Below are positions 34,216 to 42,252 of a DNA stretch of 64,000 nucleotides, piece by piece (within the stretch, counting starts at the first letter, position 1; each line of letters starts with the position of its first letter). A program made the position numbers and the translations under genes. Source of the stretch: Xanthomonas melonis (lineage in GTDB: Bacteria > Pseudomonadota > Gammaproteobacteria > Xanthomonadales > Xanthomonadaceae); the NCBI RefSeq assembly GCF_020783655.1, contig NZ_JAJGQH010000007.1:124001-188000 (forward strand), read 5' to 3'. Under the pieces are notes generated by a model. It saw only the letters and a program-made list of their open reading frames with translations, was not told where the DNA came from and ran no database searches.

Positions 34216-35982
34216 TCAGGCCTGCTTGGGGCGCACCTGCACGTGCACTTCGGCCAGCTGCTCGGCGGCGATCGGCGACGGGGCGTCGGTCATCAGGTCC
34301 TGCGCACCGGTGGTCTTGGGGAACGGGATCACGTCGCGGATGGACTCGGTGCCGGCCATCAGCGCAGCAATGCGGTCGATGCCGAAAGCGATGCCGCCGT
34401 GCGGCGGTGCGCCGTAGTTCAAGGCATCCAGCAGGAAGCCGAACTTGGCGCGCGCTTCGTCGGCGCCGATGCCGAGCAGTTCGAACACCGCGCTCTGCAT
34501 GTCCGGGCGATGGATACGGATCGAGCCGCCGCCGATTTCATTGCCGTTGAGCACCATGTCGTAGCCGCGCGAGACCGCGGTGCGGGCGTTGGCGCGCAGG
34601 TCGGCGATATCGTCCACCGCCGGTGCGGTGAAGGGATGATGCAGGGCGACGTAACGCTGCGCTTCCTCGTCCCATTCGAACATCGGGAAATCGGTGACCC
34701 ACAGCGGCGCCCAGCCCTCGGCGACCAGATTGAACTCCTTGCCGGCCTTCAGGCGCAGCGCGCCCATGAAGTCGGAGACCTTGGTGTAGCCGCCGGCACC
34801 GAAGAACACGATGTCGCCATTGCCCGCACCGACGCGCTCGAGCAACGCGGCAAAGGCGGCTTCGGAGAAGAACTTGGCGATCGGCGAGCTGACCTCGCCG
34901 GTCTCCGACAGCTTGATGTAGGCCAGGCCCTTGGCACCGTACTTGGCGGCGTGCGCGGCGTAGTCGTCGATCTGCTTGCGCGACAGGCTGGCACCGCCGG
35001 GGATGCGCAGCGCGGCGACGCGACCATCGGCATCGTTGGCGGCGGCGCTGAACACGGCGAACTCGCTGTCCTTCACCAGCTCGGCCACATCGACCAGTTC
35101 CAGCGCGATGCGCAGGTCCGGCTTGTCCGAGCCGTAGCGACGCATCGCCTCGGCCCAGGTCATGCGCGGGAACTGCGCAGCCAGGTCGACATCCACCACT
35201 TCCTTGAAGATGGCGCGGATCATGTCTTCGACGAAATCCTGCACATCGCGCTCGCGCACGAAGGCGAACTCCATGTCCAGCTGGGTGAATTCCAGCTGGC
35301 GATCGGCGCGCAGCGCTTCGTCGCGGAAGCAGCGCGCGATCTGGTAGTAGCGGTCGAAGCCGGCCACCATCAGGATCTGCTTGAACAGCTGCGGGCTCTG
35401 CGGCAAGGCGTAGAACTCGCCCGGATGCATGCGCGCCGGCACCAGGAAGTCGCGCGCGCCTTCGGGGGTGGCCTTGGTCAGGATCGGGGTTTCGATGTCC
35501 TGGAAATCGCGCGCATCCAGATGGCGGCGCAGGGCCTGCACCAGCTTGATGCGGGTGCGCTGCATGCGCTGCATTTCCGGCCGGCGCAGGTCCAGGTAGC
35601 GGTACTTCAGGCGGGTATCCTCGCCCGGGTTTTCGTGCGCGTGGAACGGCAGCGGTGCAGCCTTGTTGAGGATGCTGATGCGGGTGGCGATCACTTCCAC
35701 CTTGCCGGTGCGCAGCTTGTCGTTGACCGCATGCCGCGCACGCACCACGCCTTCGACCTGCAGCACGTCCTCGTAGCCCAGACTGGCGGCCACCTTGAAC
35801 ACTTCGGCGGCATTGGCGTCGCCTTCGGCCGGCTCCACCGTCACCTGCACGATGCCTTCGTGGTCGCGCAGGTCGATGAAGCACACCCCACCCAGGTTAC
35901 GGGCCACGTCGGTCCAGCCGGCGAGAGTGACGGTTTGGCCGATCAGGGTCTCGTCGACCAGGCCGCAGAAGTGGGTACGCAT
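34216..35982 (-). CDS. aspS: Aspartyl-tRNA synthetase
   Basis: The 588-residue class II synthetase begins with the OB-fold anticodon-binding domain ([21 protein letters not shown]). The catalytic core has motif 2 ([22 protein letters not shown]) and motif 3 ([15 protein letters not shown]), with the bacterial insertion (GAD) domain between them. The start is set at 35982 because an upstream in-frame ATG extends beyond the family N-terminus. It charges tRNA-Asp; whether it also charges tRNA-Asn depends on gatCAB elsewhere. It heads the minus-strand block running to yebC and ruv. A 157-base divergent region separates it from the DUF3011 gene. Confidence 0.96.
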   Translation of the reverse strand: MRTHFCGLVDETLIGQTVTLAGWTDVARNLGGVCFIDLRDHEGIVQVTVEPAEGDANAAEVFKVAASLGYEDVLQVEGVVRARHAVNDKLRTGKVEVIATRISILNKAAPLPFHAHENPGEDTRLKYRYLDLRRPEMQRMQRTRIKLVQALRRHLDARDFQDIETPILTKATPEGARDFLVPARMHPGEFYALPQSPQLFKQILMVAGFDRYYQIARCFRDEALRADRQLEFTQLDMEFAFVRERDVQDFVEDMIRAIFKEVVDVDLAAQFPRMTWAEAMRRYGSDKPDLRIALELVDVAELVKDSEFAVFSAAANDADGRVAALRIPGGASLSRKQIDDYAAHAAKYGAKGLAYIKLSETGEVSSPIAKFFSEAAFAALLERVGAGNGDIVFFGAGGYTKVSDFMGALRLKAGKEFNLVAEGWAPLWVTDFPMFEWDEEAQRYVALHHPFTAPAVDDIADLRANARTAVSRGYDMVLNGNEIGGGSIRIHRPDMQSAVFELLGIGADEARAKFGFLLDALNYGAPPHGGIAFGIDRIAALMAGTESIRDVIPFPKTTGAQDLMTDAPSPIAAEQLAEVHVQVRPKQA

Positions 35983-36139
35983 CGAAAGCTCCGCTGAAAA
36001 CCCGACGCAGGACGGCGTCGGAAAGCCGGATATTCTGGGGCCGGCGGCCGGCAGGAGCAAATGCGGCAGCGGTCATCGGCGCTTAAGTCGGCGCTCGGCT
36101 GAATAGGCGCCACGCCCCTCTCGCATCAAGGACGCCACG

Positions 36140-36913
36140 ATGTTGCGCACTGCCCTGCTGACTTCCTGTCTTGGCCTCGTCGTCTGCGCGGGCGCCTTGA
36201 CCAGCGCTCCCGCCGCCGCGCAGGAACGCGGCTGGAACGATTCCAGCATCACCTGTTCCAGCAAGGACAATCGCCGCCGCGAATGCGATACCCCGTTCCG
36301 GGGACGCGCTGCGCTGGTGGAGAACATCTCCGGGACCCGATGCATCGAAGGCCGCAACTGGGGCAGCGAGCGCGGCCGGGTCTGGGTGGACAATGGCTGC
36401 CGCGGCCGCTTCGTGGAGGCGCGCGGCGGCTGGGGCCGCGGCAGCTGGGGCCGCGACGACCGCCCCGGCAACCTGCCCGGCGGCACGGTGCGCTGCGAGA
36501 GTCGCGACCGGCGCCAGGTCGTCTGCGACACCGGCTGGCGACGCGCCATGATCGTGCGCCAGCTATCGGGCACCGCCTGCGTGGAGGGGCGCAACTGGCA
36601 CCAGGACAACGGCCGGATCTGGGTGGACGACGGGTGCCGGGCGGACTTCGCACCGGCCCGGGGCGGCCGCGGCTGGGACCGCGACGACGACGGCAGGCCC
36701 GGCGACCGCCCCCGCCCCGGCTACGCGATCACCTGCAGCAGCGACGATCGCCGCCTGCGCACCTGTCAATGGGACGACCGCGCCGGCTACCCGGTGCCGA
36801 CCCGTCAGCTCTCCGACACCCGCTGCGAGGAAGGCCGCACCTGGGGTTACGACCGGCGCCGCGCGGTGGTCTGGGTCAACGACGGTTGTCGCGCGCGTTT
36901 CGAGGCGCGCTGA
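36140..36913 (+). CDS. Secreted protein with three DUF3011-like repeats
   Basis: The 257-residue protein has a signal peptide (MLRTALLTSCLGLVVCAG to PAAAQ). Three tandem modules of about 60 residues follow, each with the pattern I/V-x-C-x-S-x-D-R-R, C, a Cys in CIEGRNWG-type segments, and VWVDNGC-R. The modules start near ITCSSKDNRRRECD, VRCESRDRRQVVCD and ITCSSDDRRLRTCQ. Each has four cysteines, suggesting two disulphides per module in the periplasm or outside. The family is DUF3011, of unknown function and common in Xanthomonadaceae. Linkers are Arg/Gly/Asp-rich. The gene converges with the lipoprotein gene, only 22 bases apart. Confidence 0.8.
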   Translation: MLRTALLTSCLGLVVCAGALTSAPAAAQERGWNDSSITCSSKDNRRRECDTPFRGRAALVENISGTRCIEGRNWGSERGRVWVDNGCRGRFVEARGGWGRGSWGRDDRPGNLPGGTVRCESRDRRQVVCDTGWRRAMIVRQLSGTACVEGRNWHQDNGRIWVDDGCRADFAPARGGRGWDRDDDGRPGDRPRPGYAITCSSDDRRLRTCQWDDRAGYPVPTRQLSDTRCEEGRTWGYDRRRAVVWVNDGCRARFEAR

Positions 36914-36935
36914 AGGCGCATCGCTCCTTGGCGGT

Positions 36936-37580
36936 TCAACCGCCCCAGGGAGCGGGCGGCGGCGCCACCGGACGGGTGAGATCGAAGGCAACCCGGAACA
37001 AGCGCCCGTTCGGGCGGCTCAGTTCGTAGACCAGTTGCTGGCCTGGCTGGAGTTCCATCGCCCAGGTGTTTTCCAGCGACGCGGTGGAGCCCAGCCGCCG
37101 GAACAAGGCGATCGATGCAGCATCCACCGGAAATTCCTGGCGGGTGGCGGTACTGCCCGCCCGGCTGTCGCCGCCGTACTGGCTCAGCGCATCGGCACTG
37201 CCGTCCGGGTGCCGATGATCGTGCTTGAGCCGCAGCCCGGCCGGTGTTCGGGTCAGTACCCAGGTCCGCGAACGATCGTCGCCGACATGGAACGGCACGC
37301 GCAGCTCGCGGCCTGGATCCTCGCAGCCGCGCACGTGCATCACCAGGGTCTTGCCGGCGAACGGGCCGGGCGTTGCCGAGGCCGGGACATCGACCAGCAC
37401 GCGGCCGGCGAAGGCCTGCCCGCAGTAGGCGGCAAGCGCCGCCAGGAAGCGATCGGCCGGCGCGGCGGCGACGGAAGGGGATGTGGAGGTGGCGCATCCG
37501 GCTGTCGCCAGGGCCACAGCCATCAGGCACAGCGCTCGCTGCAGCGCGCGCTTGGCCGCCTGTCCGTGCGTCCGCCGCAT
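36936..37580 (-). CDS. Hypothetical lipoprotein
   Basis: The 214-residue product has a lipoprotein signal: a basic start (MRRTHGQAAKRALQRA), a hydrophobic stretch and the lipobox ALATAGC. The mature part contains two cysteines (AAYCGQAF and VRGCEDPG) that may pair, and a beta-rich body including RVLVDVPASATPGPFAGKTL. I do not recognise a named family; similar proteins occur near aspS in Xanthomonadaceae. Its ATG overlaps the stop of the FmdB-type gene by one base (TGATG), so the two are translationally coupled. Confidence 0.72.
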   Translation of the reverse strand: MRRTHGQAAKRALQRALCLMAVALATAGCATSTSPSVAAAPADRFLAALAAYCGQAFAGRVLVDVPASATPGPFAGKTLVMHVRGCEDPGRELRVPFHVGDDRSRTWVLTRTPAGLRLKHDHRHPDGSADALSQYGGDSRAGSTATRQEFPVDAASIALFRRLGSTASLENTWAMELQPGQQLVYELSRPNGRLFRVAFDLTRPVAPPPAPWGG

Positions 37581-37873
37581 CACGCCGGATCGGCCGCCGG
37601 CTTGGCAGCGGCCGGTTTGCTGTCGCTGGCTGCCGCCGGCTTGGCCTCGCCGCCACCGCTGCTCTCGGTCAGATTCTTCTTCTTTTCGCCGGCCGATTTG
37701 AAATCGGTCTCGTACCATCCGCTGCCTGACAGGCGAAATGCCGGCGCGGTGACCTGGCGCTTGACCGTGGCTGCGCTGCAGGCCGGACACGCCTGCGGAT
37801 CGGGGTCGGCAATCTTCTGCAGGCGGTCGAAGGCGTGGCCGCAGGTCGTACACTGAAACGCGTAGATGGGCAT
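37580..37873 (-). CDS. FmdB-type zinc-ribbon protein
   Basis: The 97-residue protein begins with the FmdB signature MPIYAFQCTTCGHAFDRLQK. Its two Cys pairs (CTTC and CPAC) should bind zinc. A Lys/Ser/Ala-rich low-complexity tail (AAASDSKPAAAKPAADPA) follows. The family is named after a putative regulator of formamidase but its function is unclear. It commonly stands upstream of aspS in gammaproteobacteria, and that neighbourhood is kept here apart from the inserted plus-strand DUF3011 gene. It is coupled by TGATG to the lipoprotein gene. Confidence 0.88.
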   Translation of the reverse strand: MPIYAFQCTTCGHAFDRLQKIADPDPQACPACSAATVKRQVTAPAFRLSGSGWYETDFKSAGEKKKNLTESSGGGEAKPAAASDSKPAAAKPAADPA

Positions 37874-38203
37874 GACGAAAGTCGCTGGAACGGTACAGGG
37901 GCGCAGATTCTAGACCGATGCGCGCGTACCGGCGCAGCGGTTGGCCGCGACGCGCGGGGCCGGTTCGGCCTGCGCTTGTGGGAACGCACGCGCGCACCCG
38001 TTCGACACGCAATGCCCGCTGGCCTGCGCGCGCGGCCGGATGCCGGGCACGCACGCTGTCGCTGCGTGCGCGAGCGCGCCACGCACGCGCTATTCGCAGT
38101 CGCTGCAAACGGCCCCAGGCCGAGGCCGGCCTGACGTCGCCAGCCGGGCTGCTACACTCGAACGCGTGATTGACGCGACGTTCTCCCCACGAGGGCCGCA
38201 TCC
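37874..38203. other. Divergent upstream region of the FmdB-type and MFS genes
   Basis: This 330-base stretch contains only arginine-rich noise frames. A run of GCGCGC-rich sequence at about 37990-38090 could form several weak hairpins. No promoter consensus is convincing. Confidence 0.4.
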
Positions 38204-39448
38204 ATGTGGCGACTGACCGCCCTGCTGCTCGGCGTGGCCTTGCTGCTGACCGGCAGCGGTCTGCTGGGCACCCTGCTCGCCGTGCGCGGCGGCCAGGCCG
38301 GTTTCGATGCGCGCGCGCTCGGCCTGATCATGTCCGGATACTTCGCCGGCTTCTTCCTGGGCACGTTCTTCGCCCCGCCGTTGATCCGGCGCATCGGCCA
38401 CATCCGCGCGTTCGCGTTCTACGCCGCGCTGGCGGCGATCGCCGTGCTGCTGCATCCGATCTGGCTCACGCCCTGGGGCTGGAGCGTCCTGCGCCTGGTC
38501 ACTGGCGCGGCGCTGGTCGGCCTGTACACGGTCATCGAGAGCTGGCTCAACGCCGAGCCGGATGCGCGCCGCCGCAGCCGCATCTTTTCGGTGTACATGG
38601 CGATCAATCTCTCGGCGCTGGCGCTGGGGCAGATCCTGCTCACCGCCGGCGACGCGAGCGCGCCGGCGATGTTCACGCTGACGGCGATCCTGATCTGCGC
38701 GGCGGTGATGCCGGTGGTGACCACGCGCCTGATCCCGCCCGAAGTGCCGCACGTGGCACGGCTGCGGCTGGCGAGGTTGTATGCGTTGGCACCGGTCGCG
38801 ACGATCGCCGCCGGCCTGTCCGGCCTGGCGATGGGCGCGTTCTGGGGGCTGCTGCCGGTGTATGCCGACCGCATCGGCCTGGATGCCGATGGCGTGGCCA
38901 TGTTCATGCTCACCGCCATCGTCGGCGGCGCGGTGCTGCAGTGGCCGATCGGGCGCATCAGCGACGGCCACGACCGCCGCATCGGCCTGGTCGCGGTAAG
39001 CCTGCTGGCGGCGGGAGTGGCGATCGCCGCCGCGCTGCCGGCGGTGCAGGCCCAGACCACCCTGCTGTTCGTGCTGTTCTTCGTCTATGGCGGCCTGGTG
39101 TTCTCGCTGTACCCGTTCGCGGTGGCGCACATGCTCGATTACCTGCCTCGCGAAGACCTGCTCTCCGGCTGCAGCAGCCTGTTGCTGGTGCATGGCGTCG
39201 GCGCGGCGCTCGGGCCGGCGCTCGCAGGCGGCGCGATGCAGAAATTCGGTCCGGCGGCGCTGCCGGTCTACTTCGCCGTCATGCTGCTGGGCCTGGCCGG
39301 TTTCACCCTCTCGCGCCTGCTGCGCTTCGCCCGCCGCCGCACCCATCCCATCGCCTTCCGTCCGATGCTGCGCACCACGCCATCGGCGCTGGAATTGATG
39401 CCGGAAACGCAGCACGCCGACACGGCGCCGCGCAGCAAGCGCGGCTAG
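38204..39448 (+). CDS. MFS transporter, YcaD-like
   Basis: The 414-residue integral membrane protein has about twelve hydrophobic spans. The N-terminus (MWRLTALLLGVALLLTGSGL to MSGYFAGFFLGTFFAPPLIRR) and the loop GRISDGHDRRIGL in the middle are MFS signatures. Overall it resembles the YcaD group of putative sugar-phosphate or metabolite permeases, whose substrates are unknown. There is no neighbouring catabolic gene to suggest a substrate. The C-terminal 50 residues are cytosolic and basic. It is divergent from the FmdB-type gene with a 330-base upstream region that shows no clear operator. Confidence 0.82.
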   Translation: MWRLTALLLGVALLLTGSGLLGTLLAVRGGQAGFDARALGLIMSGYFAGFFLGTFFAPPLIRRIGHIRAFAFYAALAAIAVLLHPIWLTPWGWSVLRLVTGAALVGLYTVIESWLNAEPDARRRSRIFSVYMAINLSALALGQILLTAGDASAPAMFTLTAILICAAVMPVVTTRLIPPEVPHVARLRLARLYALAPVATIAAGLSGLAMGAFWGLLPVYADRIGLDADGVAMFMLTAIVGGAVLQWPIGRISDGHDRRIGLVAVSLLAAGVAIAAALPAVQAQTTLLFVLFFVYGGLVFSLYPFAVAHMLDYLPREDLLSGCSSLLLVHGVGAALGPALAGGAMQKFGPAALPVYFAVMLLGLAGFTLSRLLRFARRRTHPIAFRPMLRTTPSALELMPETQHADTAPRSKRG

Positions 39449-39606
39449 GCGCGTGGTGCACGTCCAGCCGCGAACAGGCGAGCGGTGGCAGCGACCGCCC
39501 GCTCGACGCGCGCTGGCCAGCCGCGCGTCAGCAGCGTGCACGCCTTGCTTCGCGCCGGATTGCAGGAACGGCAGCGACGACACATTGCCATCCTGGTGAA
39601 GCCCTC

Positions 39607-39620
39607 GCGGCCGGGGCCGC
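39607..39620. repeat. GCGGCC-GG-GGCCGC hairpin of dispersed type
   Basis: This perfect 6-base inverted repeat with a two-base centre lies in the 291-base gap between the MFS gene and the beta-lactamase gene. CTCGCGGCCGGGGCCGCTCC is a motif I associate with intergenic repeats of xanthomonads. It may also serve as a weak bidirectional terminator for the two convergent genes. Confidence 0.4.
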
Positions 39621-39739
39621 TCCTGCACAGCATGGCGGCGGATACGGCATCGCCTGGAGGCCGTGACAAGCTCGGGCTAGTGCACATGGCGCGCGGGTTG
39701 CCGTCGCACTGGACACCAATGCCCCCTGCCGCATCGGCG

Positions 39740-40651
39740 TCACTGCGCGAGCGGACCTGCGGGTGCGACTGCCGCGGCAACGGTGGCCGCGACCTGCTTC
39801 AACGCCGCATCGCGTGCTGCGTCGTCGACCTTGGCTCCGTTCAAGTACGTCGTCAGCAACAGGGGCGGCCGGCCCTTCGGCGGCCAGACGATGGCGATGT
39901 CGTTGCGGGTGTCGGTGCCGTTGCTGCCGGTCTTGTCGCCGATCTTCCAGCCGCGCGGCAGGCCGGCACGCAGGCAATCGTCGCCGGTGCGGTTGTCGAT
40001 CATCCAGTCGGTCAGCTGCTTGCGCGAGGCAGGCGCCAGCGCATCGCCGAGCAGCAGCGTGCGCAGCGTGGATGCCATTGCCGCAGGGGTGGTGGTATCG
40101 CGCGGTTCTCCGGGCGCGAACCGGTTCATCTCCGGCTCGTAGCGGTCGCTGCGGGTCTTGGCATCGCCGATGCTGCGCAGGAAGGCGGTCAGTCCGGCCG
40201 GGTCGCCGACCAGCGGGAACAACAGATTGGCCGCCGGGTTGTCGCTATGGATCATCGTGGCCCGGCACAGTTCGCCCACGCTCAGGGAGCCGCCGACGTG
40301 GCGTTCGGTCACCGGCGCATGCGCCAGCATGTCCGAGGCGCGGATCCCGACCGGTTGCGCCAACGACAGCTTGCCCTGGTCCACCCGCTGCAAGACGGCA
40401 GCAGCCAATACAAATTTGAAGGTGCTGCACATCGGAAAGCGCTCGTTCTCGCGCTGCCCGAGGCGCCAGCCGGTGGCGCTGTCGAGTACGCTGATGCCCA
40501 GGCGGCCGCCGGTGCCACGTTCGATTTCCGCCCACTGCGCTCGCAGCATGTCGTCCTCGTTCACCGCCAGGGTAGTTGCCCACGCGGGTCTGGACGCCGC
40601 AAGCAGCACACCCGCGCCGGTTGCGTACAGGAACTGTCGCCGATTCAACAT
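39740..40651 (-). CDS. bla: Class A beta-lactamase with Tat-type signal
   Basis: The 303-residue enzyme has all class A motifs: the catalytic Ser in CSTFKF, SDN in IHSDNPAANL, the general base Glu in EPEMNRFAPGE, and KTG in IGDKTGSNGT. The N-terminus MLNRRQFLYATGAGVLLAAS carries twin arginines, so export is probably by Tat, as for related Xanthomonas and Stenotrophomonas L2-like enzymes. It hydrolyses penicillins and possibly cephalosporins in the periplasm. It is transcribed divergently from a LysR-type gene, the classical AmpR-controlled arrangement. The 40651 start is favoured because the frame's upstream ATG would bury the signal. Confidence 0.93.
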   Translation of the reverse strand: MLNRRQFLYATGAGVLLAASRPAWATTLAVNEDDMLRAQWAEIERGTGGRLGISVLDSATGWRLGQRENERFPMCSTFKFVLAAAVLQRVDQGKLSLAQPVGIRASDMLAHAPVTERHVGGSLSVGELCRATMIHSDNPAANLLFPLVGDPAGLTAFLRSIGDAKTRSDRYEPEMNRFAPGEPRDTTTPAAMASTLRTLLLGDALAPASRKQLTDWMIDNRTGDDCLRAGLPRGWKIGDKTGSNGTDTRNDIAIVWPPKGRPPLLLTTYLNGAKVDDAARDAALKQVAATVAAAVAPAGPLAQ

Positions 40652-40751
40652 GCGTCTGCCTCCTTGATGGAGCCGGCAGTATCGATGCATGCACAGCAGC
40701 CGACCATCGCGATGTTTCGATCCCAGGCATGAATTGAACTAATCTCTTTCG
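40652..40751. promoter_or_regulatory. Divergent bla-LysR control region
   Basis: One hundred bases lie between the two start codons. The AT-richer part CATGAATTGAACTAATCTC next to the LysR gene contains the most promoter-like sequence. LysR regulators of beta-lactamases normally bind such a shared region and repress their own gene while activating bla when wall fragments accumulate. Confidence 0.45.
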
Positions 40752-41627
40752 ATGCTCCGCCCCCGCCTCCCGCTCAATGCCCTGCGCGCGTTCGAAGCCG
40801 CTGCGCGCCATCAGAATCTGACCCGCGCGGCGAACGAGTTGTGCGTCAGCCAGGCCGCCCTCAGTCACCAGATCAAGGCGCTGGAGCAGCGCCTGGGCAC
40901 CAGCCTGTTCCATCGCCTGCCGCGCGGGGTGGCGCTGACCGACGAAGGCGCCGCGCTGGCACCGGTGCTGGGCGCGGCCTTCGACCGCATCGCCGCCACC
41001 CTGGAGCGCTTTGCCGACGGGCGGTATCGCGAGGTGCTCAGCGTCGGCGTGGTGGGCACCTTCGCCACCGGCTGGCTGCTGCCGCGATTGCCGGCGTTTC
41101 ATGCCGCACATCCGGATATCGAACTGCGCCTGTCCACCCACAACAACCGTGTCGATCTGGCCGGCGAAGGGCTGGATCTGGCGATCCGCTTCGGCGACGG
41201 CGACTGGCAGGGCCAGCTTGCCGAGGCGGTGATGGAAGCGCCCTTTGCGCCGGTCTGCGCGCCGGCAATGGCGCGCAGCCTGCGCGCTCCGGACGATCTT
41301 GCGCGGGTGCCGTTGCTGCGCTCGTATCGTCTGGACGAGTGGCCGCAATGGTTTCGCGCCGCGGGAGCGGCCGAGGTGCCCGCGCGCGGGACGATGTTCG
41401 ATTCCTCGCTGACCCTGGCCAGCGCGGCGGCGGCCGGCGCCGGCGTGGCGTTGTTGCCGCTACCGATGTTTCGCCAGGACCTGGACGCCGGGCGTCTGGT
41501 CTGCCCGTTCCCGATCACCATCGACGCCGGGCGCTATTGGCTGACGCGGCTACGTTCGCGGCCGGAGAGCGAGGCCGGGCGTCGGTTGCGCGATTGGCTG
41601 CTGGCCGAACAGCCGCAGGGCGGCTGA
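40752..41627 (+). CDS. ampR: LysR-family regulator, probable AmpR of the beta-lactamase
   Basis: The 291-residue regulator has the N-terminal winged helix (LNALRAFEAAARHQNLTRAA and CVSQAALSHQIKALEQRLGT) and a C-terminal substrate-binding domain (VLSVGVVGTFATGWLLPRLP). Sequence and position next to a class A beta-lactamase match AmpR, which senses muropeptides and induces the lactamase. The assignment rests on the N-terminal start MLRPRLPLNALRAFEAAAR, shared by AmpR proteins, and on the divergent gene pair. ampG and ampD would be elsewhere. Confidence 0.85.
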   Translation: MLRPRLPLNALRAFEAAARHQNLTRAANELCVSQAALSHQIKALEQRLGTSLFHRLPRGVALTDEGAALAPVLGAAFDRIAATLERFADGRYREVLSVGVVGTFATGWLLPRLPAFHAAHPDIELRLSTHNNRVDLAGEGLDLAIRFGDGDWQGQLAEAVMEAPFAPVCAPAMARSLRAPDDLARVPLLRSYRLDEWPQWFRAAGAAEVPARGTMFDSSLTLASAAAAGAGVALLPLPMFRQDLDAGRLVCPFPITIDAGRYWLTRLRSRPESEAGRRLRDWLLAEQPQGG

Positions 41628-41701
41628 CCGGCGCTCGCGCAGCACCGCGCCCGGAACATCAAACGTGGCAAGCAGCTGCGCAGAAGCCGCGTCGGCTGCG
41701 C

Positions 41702-42202
41702 TCAGCGCGCGGCAGGCGCCTTCACCGCCCGCAAGGCCAACTGGCGAAATGCCTCGTACTGCGCCCGGTCGGCAAACCAGTGCGGGCAGAACAGCTCGAA
41801 CAGCCGATCGTTGTGGTACAGCAGCAGCACGCGGTCGTTTTCGCGCACGCGAATGTAATCGGTCCAGGGGCGGCGGAAATGTCCGTCCGCCCAGGTGACT
41901 TCCAGCGCGTTCTCGTCCCACGCATAGGTGTAGGTATGCCGCAGCGCGGCGTGCTGTGCATGCAGGCGCTTGATCCGCCGCGGCAGGCCCCACAGGTGCA
42001 ACAGCGCCAAGCCGATCAAACCGCCGCCACCGCCGCCGATCAGCACCGGCCCGGCGATCTCGTTCGCGCCGCTCAATTTCAGCAGCCCTGCCCCGATCAG
42101 CAGCAGGACGGCCAGAAACACGATCAACCGATTGGAATACTGACGCGCATGCAACCGCTGTGCGGCCAGATGGTCTTCCAGGCTGATGGTGGCGGTGATC
42201 AT
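41702..42202 (-). CDS. YcxB-like membrane protein
   Basis: The 166-residue protein has two hydrophobic segments near the N-terminus (LIVFLAVLLLIGAGLLKLSG and IAGPVLIGGGGGGLIGLALL). A soluble C-terminal domain with YTYAWDENALEVTWADGHFRRPW and RVRENDRVLLLYHNDRLFELF follows, the pattern of YcxB-like proteins (PH-like domain behind a membrane anchor). Function is unknown. The ATG at 42202 starts the protein core; an upstream ATG would add 11 residues. It converges with the LysR gene and is close to the ABC-F gene on the same strand (50-base gap). Confidence 0.75.
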   Translation of the reverse strand: MITATISLEDHLAAQRLHARQYSNRLIVFLAVLLLIGAGLLKLSGANEIAGPVLIGGGGGGLIGLALLHLWGLPRRIKRLHAQHAALRHTYTYAWDENALEVTWADGHFRRPWTDYIRVRENDRVLLLYHNDRLFELFCPHWFADRAQYEAFRQLALRAVKAPAAR

Positions 42203-42252
42203 GCTCGCGGCATCCTTGTGCGTGGCTCGGCGCATAGCCTAACCCAGGCGCG

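Noticed and set aside
38090..39628. A 512-codon minus-strand frame across the MFS gene
   Set aside because: It is antisense to an MFS gene with clear membrane helices; Arg/Gln-rich low-complexity content marks it as a shadow.
39740..41627. A recently acquired resistance cassette
   Set aside because: The beta-lactamase/LysR pair has host-like composition, no insertion sequence or integron end, and is the intrinsic arrangement known in xanthomonads.
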